Part shown: positions 60,432-64,000 of the stretch, piece after piece
How the letters are laid out: every line of letters starts with the position of its first letter
Numbering within the stretch: the stretch's first letter is position 1
Origin: Olivibacter domesticus
GTDB lineage: Bacteria; Bacteroidota; Bacteroidia; Sphingobacteriales; Sphingobacteriaceae
DNA: 64,000 bases
Direction: 5' to 3'
Assembly (NCBI RefSeq): GCF_900109575.1
Contig: NZ_FOAF01000007.1
Coordinates: forward strand, 186,001 to 250,000
The notes under the pieces: model-generated
What the model was told of the DNA's origin: nothing
The model's input: only the letters and a program-made list of their open reading frames with translations
The model's database searches: none
Translations under genes and position numbers: made by a program

Positions 60432-61562
60432 ATGCCGCCCCGTAAAAAAAAGAAAAAAACAGGCTCGCTCACATGGGTAATTTTAGGGGTTAATCTATTA
60501 TGCGTAATGGCGTTGCTACTTAGTTATTTGGCTCCGTACATTAATCCTAATACTTTTTGGCCGATTGCCTTTTTTGGGATTGCTTATCCATTACTGCTGC
60601 TGCTTAATATGCTATTTATAATCTTTTGGACTATAAAACGCTCAAAATATTTAGCTCTTTCTTTACTTTTTATTCTAGTTGGATACGCCCCCTTGAAAAA
60701 ACACTTTGGCCTTCATGCGGCACCTGAAGAAAAAGTTATTAAACATCCTGATTCCTCTTCTATTCGAGTACTTACTTATAACATACATTTATTCCGACGG
60801 GAAGATAGCGATGTTCAACCGAAAACAAAAGAAGAGGTTACTGAACTTATCAAATCGGTCTCTCCCGATATAGTTTGTTTACAGGAGTTTTATACCCGAA
60901 AAAAGGGCAAGCATAATATCAAACGGCAAATGACAGCGTCTTTAGGTCTACCATTCAGCTATTTCCATCCAGTTATCGAGAATGAATATGAGGCCTATGG
61001 ACTCATTATACTGTCACGTTACCCTATCAAAAACGCCGGCTCAATTCCGGCTTATAAAGGAAAGAGGACTTTAAATGAGGTAATCTATACCGACATAGTA
61101 AAAGACGGACGGTCATTTCGGGTCTATAATATTCATCTTCAATCTATAGGCTTCCAGCCACAGGATTATGCCTTTGTAAAAGATGTTCAAAAACGTGCCT
61201 TTGAACCCGACAATGTGGCTTCAACTAAGAGGATAGGTGGTCGGTTAAAAAGAGCGTTTTTAGAACGTAGCATACAGGCTAAACATGTAAAAGAAGATAT
61301 AGACCGATGTCGAAAACCCTTTATAATTACAGGAGATTTTAACGATACTCCCTTATCTTATGCTGTTAATACCATTTCAAGTAATTTGAATAATAGTTTT
61401 AGCGAAAAGGGGAGCGGTTGGGGCGTTACATATAATGGGGATTTTCCAAATTTTCAGATCGACTATATTCTGTCTTCAAAAAATTTTGAAGTCAGAAACT
61501 ATCAAATTCTAAAAAAGAAATTATCAGACCATTATGCCGTTTGGAGCGATTTAAAATTATAA
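60432..61562 (+). CDS. Membrane-anchored endonuclease/exonuclease/phosphatase-family protein
   Basis: A 376-residue protein with a basic start (PPRKKKKKTGS) and three hydrophobic helices in the first 95 residues, followed by an EEP-fold domain. The domain shows RVLTYNIHLFRREDSD (metal-binding Asn), DIVCLQEFYTRKKG (Glu), FIITGDFNDTPLSYA (Asp/Asn pair) and LSDHYAVWSDL (catalytic Asp-His). The topology would put the catalytic domain on one face of the inner membrane. The substrate is unknown. It starts 11 nt after the second rhomboid. Confidence 0.9.
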   Translation: MPPRKKKKKTGSLTWVILGVNLLCVMALLLSYLAPYINPNTFWPIAFFGIAYPLLLLLNMLFIIFWTIKRSKYLALSLLFILVGYAPLKKHFGLHAAPEEKVIKHPDSSSIRVLTYNIHLFRREDSDVQPKTKEEVTELIKSVSPDIVCLQEFYTRKKGKHNIKRQMTASLGLPFSYFHPVIENEYEAYGLIILSRYPIKNAGSIPAYKGKRTLNEVIYTDIVKDGRSFRVYNIHLQSIGFQPQDYAFVKDVQKRAFEPDNVASTKRIGGRLKRAFLERSIQAKHVKEDIDRCRKPFIITGDFNDTPLSYAVNTISSNLNNSFSEKGSGWGVTYNGDFPNFQIDYILSSKNFEVRNYQILKKKLSDHYAVWSDLKL

Positions 61563-61722
61563 TGTGATTATCTTTGATTTACACATTTTGGTAATAAAAT
61601 CACCATATAAACGCATATACGCAGAGTAACGAGTTTATTACGAATGAAATTATTAAATTCGCAACTTGAATAGCGGTACGACCTTGTTAAAAAATAATCA
61701 TTCAAGTTCTTACAGGAAAAAC

Positions 61723-61730
61723 TACATTTA
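61723..61730 (+). promoter_or_regulatory. Near-consensus -7 box abutting the cysS start
   Basis: TACATTTA differs from TAnnTTTG only at the last base and ends three bases before the cysS ATG at 61734. Confidence 0.3.
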
Positions 61731-61733
61731 CGA

Positions 61734-63197
61734 ATGGATAGCAAATTAGTCATTTACAACACACTTAGCAGAAGAAAAGAGCTTTTTGAACCCATCAATC
61801 CCCCTTTAGTAGGCTTATATGTATGCGGTCCTACTGTGTATAGTGATGTTCATTTAGGCAATTGCCGTACATTTGTTTCGTTCGATCTCATCTTTCGATA
61901 TCTACTATATCTCGGCTATAAGGTACGTTATGTCCGTAATATCACAGACGCCGGTCACCTCGAAGGTGACCGTGATGAAGGTGATGACAAGTTTGCAAAA
62001 AAGGCTAAGCTGGAGCAATTGGAGCCAATGGAAATTGTTCAAAAATACACACTAGGCTTCCACGACGTACTCCGTTTGTTTAACACTTTACCGCCAAGTA
62101 TTGAACCAACAGCTACCGGTCATATATCTGAACAGATTGAGATGGTGAAGCAAATTATTGAAAACGGTTATGCCTACGAGGTAAATGGTACTGTATACTT
62201 TGATGTTGAAAAATACAGCCAAACCAACGACTATACTTTGCTTACAAACAGGCAGTTAGAAGACATGCTGAACAATACGCGCGAACTCGGGGGGCAAGAT
62301 GAAAAAAAAGGAAGATTGGATTTTGCACTTTGGATTAAGGCTAAACCTGAGCATATCATGCGCTGGCCATCCCCTTGGGGTATTGGATTTCCAGGCTGGC
62401 ATATAGAATGTTCGGCCATGAGCAATAAATATTTAGGAAATCAGTTCGACATTCACGGAGGAGGAATGGACTTAGCGGCTACTCATCATACAAACGAAAT
62501 AGCGCAATCTCAAGCCTGCAATCAAACTGCACCGGCAAAATATTGGATGCACACCAACATGTTAACGGTAAATGGTGCACGTATGTCAAAGTCAGCAGGA
62601 AACGGTTTCCTTCCTCATGAGCTCTTTTCCGGTAATCATCCACTGTTAAATCGTGGTTATGCCCCTATGTCCGTACGCTTTTTTATGCTTCAGGCACATT
62701 ATAGAAGCACGTTAGACTTCTCTAATGAAGCATTAGAAGCATCCGATAAAGGATATAAAAGATTAATGAATGCAATTGCGCTACTTCCGAAACTAAAGGC
62801 CTCCAACACATCGGAAGTTAATATTGCGGAAATAAAAGATAGATGCATACAAGCTATGGATGATGACTTTAATAGCCCAATACTTATTGCCGAGCTATTC
62901 GAAGTAGTACGTATTATAAATAGCGTTTATGATGGCAAAACCAAAATTGACTTGAAAGGACTAGAGCAGTTACATTTATTAATCAATGACTTCGTCTATA
63001 ACATATTGGGACTAAAGGAAGACAGTGCTGAAAATAATGGAGATTTAGAGAAGCTCATGGACTTTCTTATCAAATTACGTCATGAAGCTAAGATTGCTAA
63101 AGACTATTCGACATCCGATTTGATACGTAATAGCTTGCAGGAAATTGGTTTTCAATTAAAAGATAGTAAAGAGGGGACTATCTGGAGTAAATCCTGA
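61734..63197 (+). CDS. cysS: Cysteinyl-tRNA synthetase
   Basis: Charges tRNA-Cys. The 487-residue class I synthetase has VGLYVCGPTVYSDVHLGNCR (the HIGH motif as HLGN, zinc Cys) near residues 26-45, zinc-binding GFPGWHIECSAMS and the H-G-G-G-M-D-L segment, and the MSKSAGN loop (the KMSKS motif) near 285. The C-terminal DALR domain is shorter than in E. coli. The first Met gives MDSKLVIYNTLSRRKELFEP, typical. It follows the EEP gene after 171 nt of A/T-rich spacer. Confidence 0.97.
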   Translation: MDSKLVIYNTLSRRKELFEPINPPLVGLYVCGPTVYSDVHLGNCRTFVSFDLIFRYLLYLGYKVRYVRNITDAGHLEGDRDEGDDKFAKKAKLEQLEPMEIVQKYTLGFHDVLRLFNTLPPSIEPTATGHISEQIEMVKQIIENGYAYEVNGTVYFDVEKYSQTNDYTLLTNRQLEDMLNNTRELGGQDEKKGRLDFALWIKAKPEHIMRWPSPWGIGFPGWHIECSAMSNKYLGNQFDIHGGGMDLAATHHTNEIAQSQACNQTAPAKYWMHTNMLTVNGARMSKSAGNGFLPHELFSGNHPLLNRGYAPMSVRFFMLQAHYRSTLDFSNEALEASDKGYKRLMNAIALLPKLKASNTSEVNIAEIKDRCIQAMDDDFNSPILIAELFEVVRIINSVYDGKTKIDLKGLEQLHLLINDFVYNILGLKEDSAENNGDLEKLMDFLIKLRHEAKIAKDYSTSDLIRNSLQEIGFQLKDSKEGTIWSKS

Positions 63198-63301
63198 TTA
63201 AAATTGAATCATTTATAGTATTATCTCTAAACAAGTAGATATAAATTTACTTGACACCCTCGCAAATTTATTTTTTTGATAAAAGCGAAGTATTGTTAAA
63301 T

Positions 63302-64000
63302 ATGTTAAGAACCTTTTTAATTACCTTATATACATTTGTTTTTAGCGCTATGAGCTATGCGCAGCAGGATCTTAGCGAGCAAGTGAACGAGCTCATATCT
63401 GCAGAATATAACATGTCTGTCTTAGCCAAGAATAGGGGGCTTTTAACGGCCTATAAAACATATTCTGATGAATATACAACGTTTTTCGTTCCTTCCCCGA
63501 TAAATGCCTTATCTTATTTAAATGGAAAGCCAAAGCTACCAGACGTCATGACCTGGAAACCAATTTATGCTAAGGTCTCAAAAAGCAATGAATGGGGCTT
63601 TACCACAGGGCCTACCGATTGGCAAAGCGTTGGCTATAGTAAAAAGTTTGGCGAATATTTATGTTTATGGAAAAGAGACCGAAAGGGGGTTTGGAAAATT
63701 GCCTATCGTGCAATAAGTGAGCATGGGAAACCCAGGGGAGATGTAAACACAATATTTGAAAGCCCTGCAAATAACAAATTCAGGAAACTGCGTTCAAAAG
63801 CACGCATTAAACAGCGCGAAGATATTATCTTCAGTACGGATCAACTTTTTTCTACTATATTAAAAGCTGATAATTTGACCGCATTTAACGAATTTTTATC
63901 GGCAGATGCACGGATTTATATTCCTTCCTATAACCCGATTGTAGGATTAAAAAATATAAAATCTCTTTTACAGAAACAGGAAATAATCATCGAATCCTCC
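63302..64000 (+). CDS. Secreted protein with NTF2/SnoaL-like repeats (3' end outside window)
   Basis: 233 codons are visible and the frame is open at the window edge. A signal peptide (FLITLYTFVFSAMSYAQ) is followed by two similar segments: residues about 25-150 (AEYNMSVLAKNRGLLTAYKT ... VWKIAYRAISEHGKPRGDVN) and a second start near 180 (DIIFSTDQLFSTILKADNLT ... YNPIVGLKNIKSLLQKQE). Both have the alpha+beta pattern of the NTF2-like/SnoaL (DUF4440-type) fold. The function is unknown. The ATG at 63302 is the only suitable start; it lies 104 nt after the cysS stop. Confidence 0.75.
   Translation, partial: MLRTFLITLYTFVFSAMSYAQQDLSEQVNELISAEYNMSVLAKNRGLLTAYKTYSDEYTTFFVPSPINALSYLNGKPKLPDVMTWKPIYAKVSKSNEWGFTTGPTDWQSVGYSKKFGEYLCLWKRDRKGVWKIAYRAISEHGKPRGDVNTIFESPANNKFRKLRSKARIKQREDIIFSTDQLFSTILKADNLTAFNEFLSADARIYIPSYNPIVGLKNIKSLLQKQEIIIESS

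Overview
The window comes from a member of the Bacteroidota, most probably family Sphingobacteriaceae (Pedobacter/Sphingobacterium/Olivibacter relatives). The reasons are: a PorX-type response regulator with a PglZ domain, TonB-linked outer membrane proteins with carboxypeptidase-like N-terminal domains, a NagB fused to a PIG-L deacetylase, many secreted proteins and lipoproteins, AT-rich spacers, and promoters of the Bacteroidota type (TTTG, about 19 nt, then TAnnTTTG) without Shine-Dalgarno sequences. It is almost entirely ordinary chromosomal housekeeping DNA. I see no prophage, integrase, insertion-sequence transposase, CRISPR array or polysaccharide-utilisation locus.

Layout. 1-3.3 kb (minus): HD phosphohydrolase, lpxD and the start of lpxC (lipid A synthesis). 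3.5-8 kb (plus): porX, tsaE, alanine dehydrogenase, YihY membrane protein. 8-9 kb: oxyR (minus). 9-18 kb: a mixed block with a lipoprotein propeller, a SirB1-like protein, a methyltransferase, a BamA/TamA-like barrel, fumC with a small lipoprotein, a serine hydrolase, YbaB and a UPF0173 hydrolase. 18-25 kb: a YwqK-like protein with polA, then yicC-gmk-nadD. 25-33 kb: M16 protease, OmpA-like lipoprotein, FAD protein, NagB fusion. 33.3-33.8 kb: a GC-richer, highly folded non-coding element with terminal inverted repeats. 33.9-37 kb: trpE-trpG-trpC behind a leader peptide with three tandem Trp codons and a terminator hairpin. 37-45 kb: a membrane protein, a TonB-dependent outer membrane protein, a regulator relic, clpS, and an operon of a plug-domain protein with two acyl-CoA enzymes. 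45-54 kb: purD, a lipoprotein, an RsmI-like methyltransferase, an alkyltransferase-like protein coupled to tag, a FAD oxidoreductase, an amidohydrolase and tRNA-Arg. 54-55.5 kb: peroxiredoxin, thioredoxin and a small partner. 55.8-64 kb (all plus): threonine aldolase, mutL, two rhomboids, an endonuclease/exonuclease/phosphatase protein, cysS and a truncated NTF2-like secreted protein.

The most informative non-coding signals are: (1) the trp attenuator, with a leader peptide of sequence type N-W-W-W; (2) a set of TAnnTTTG promoter boxes only 3-5 nt from ATG codons, which predicts leaderless mRNAs for several genes including the trp leader; (3) the folded element at 33.26-33.82 kb, lying where the rest of a trp operon would be expected; (4) a family of degenerate 'word' repeats in four spacers between 12 and 23 kb; (5) a perfect 36-bp palindrome inside the signal-peptide codons of a small lipoprotein; (6) four helically phased 11-bp repeats upstream of the peroxiredoxin; (7) a cluster of DnaA-box-like 9-mers next to AT-rich DNA at 55.56-55.64 kb.

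Starts were chosen by reading promoter boxes, signal peptides and family N-termini, so several differ from the longest reading frame. Functions are assigned from recognised motifs, without database searches.
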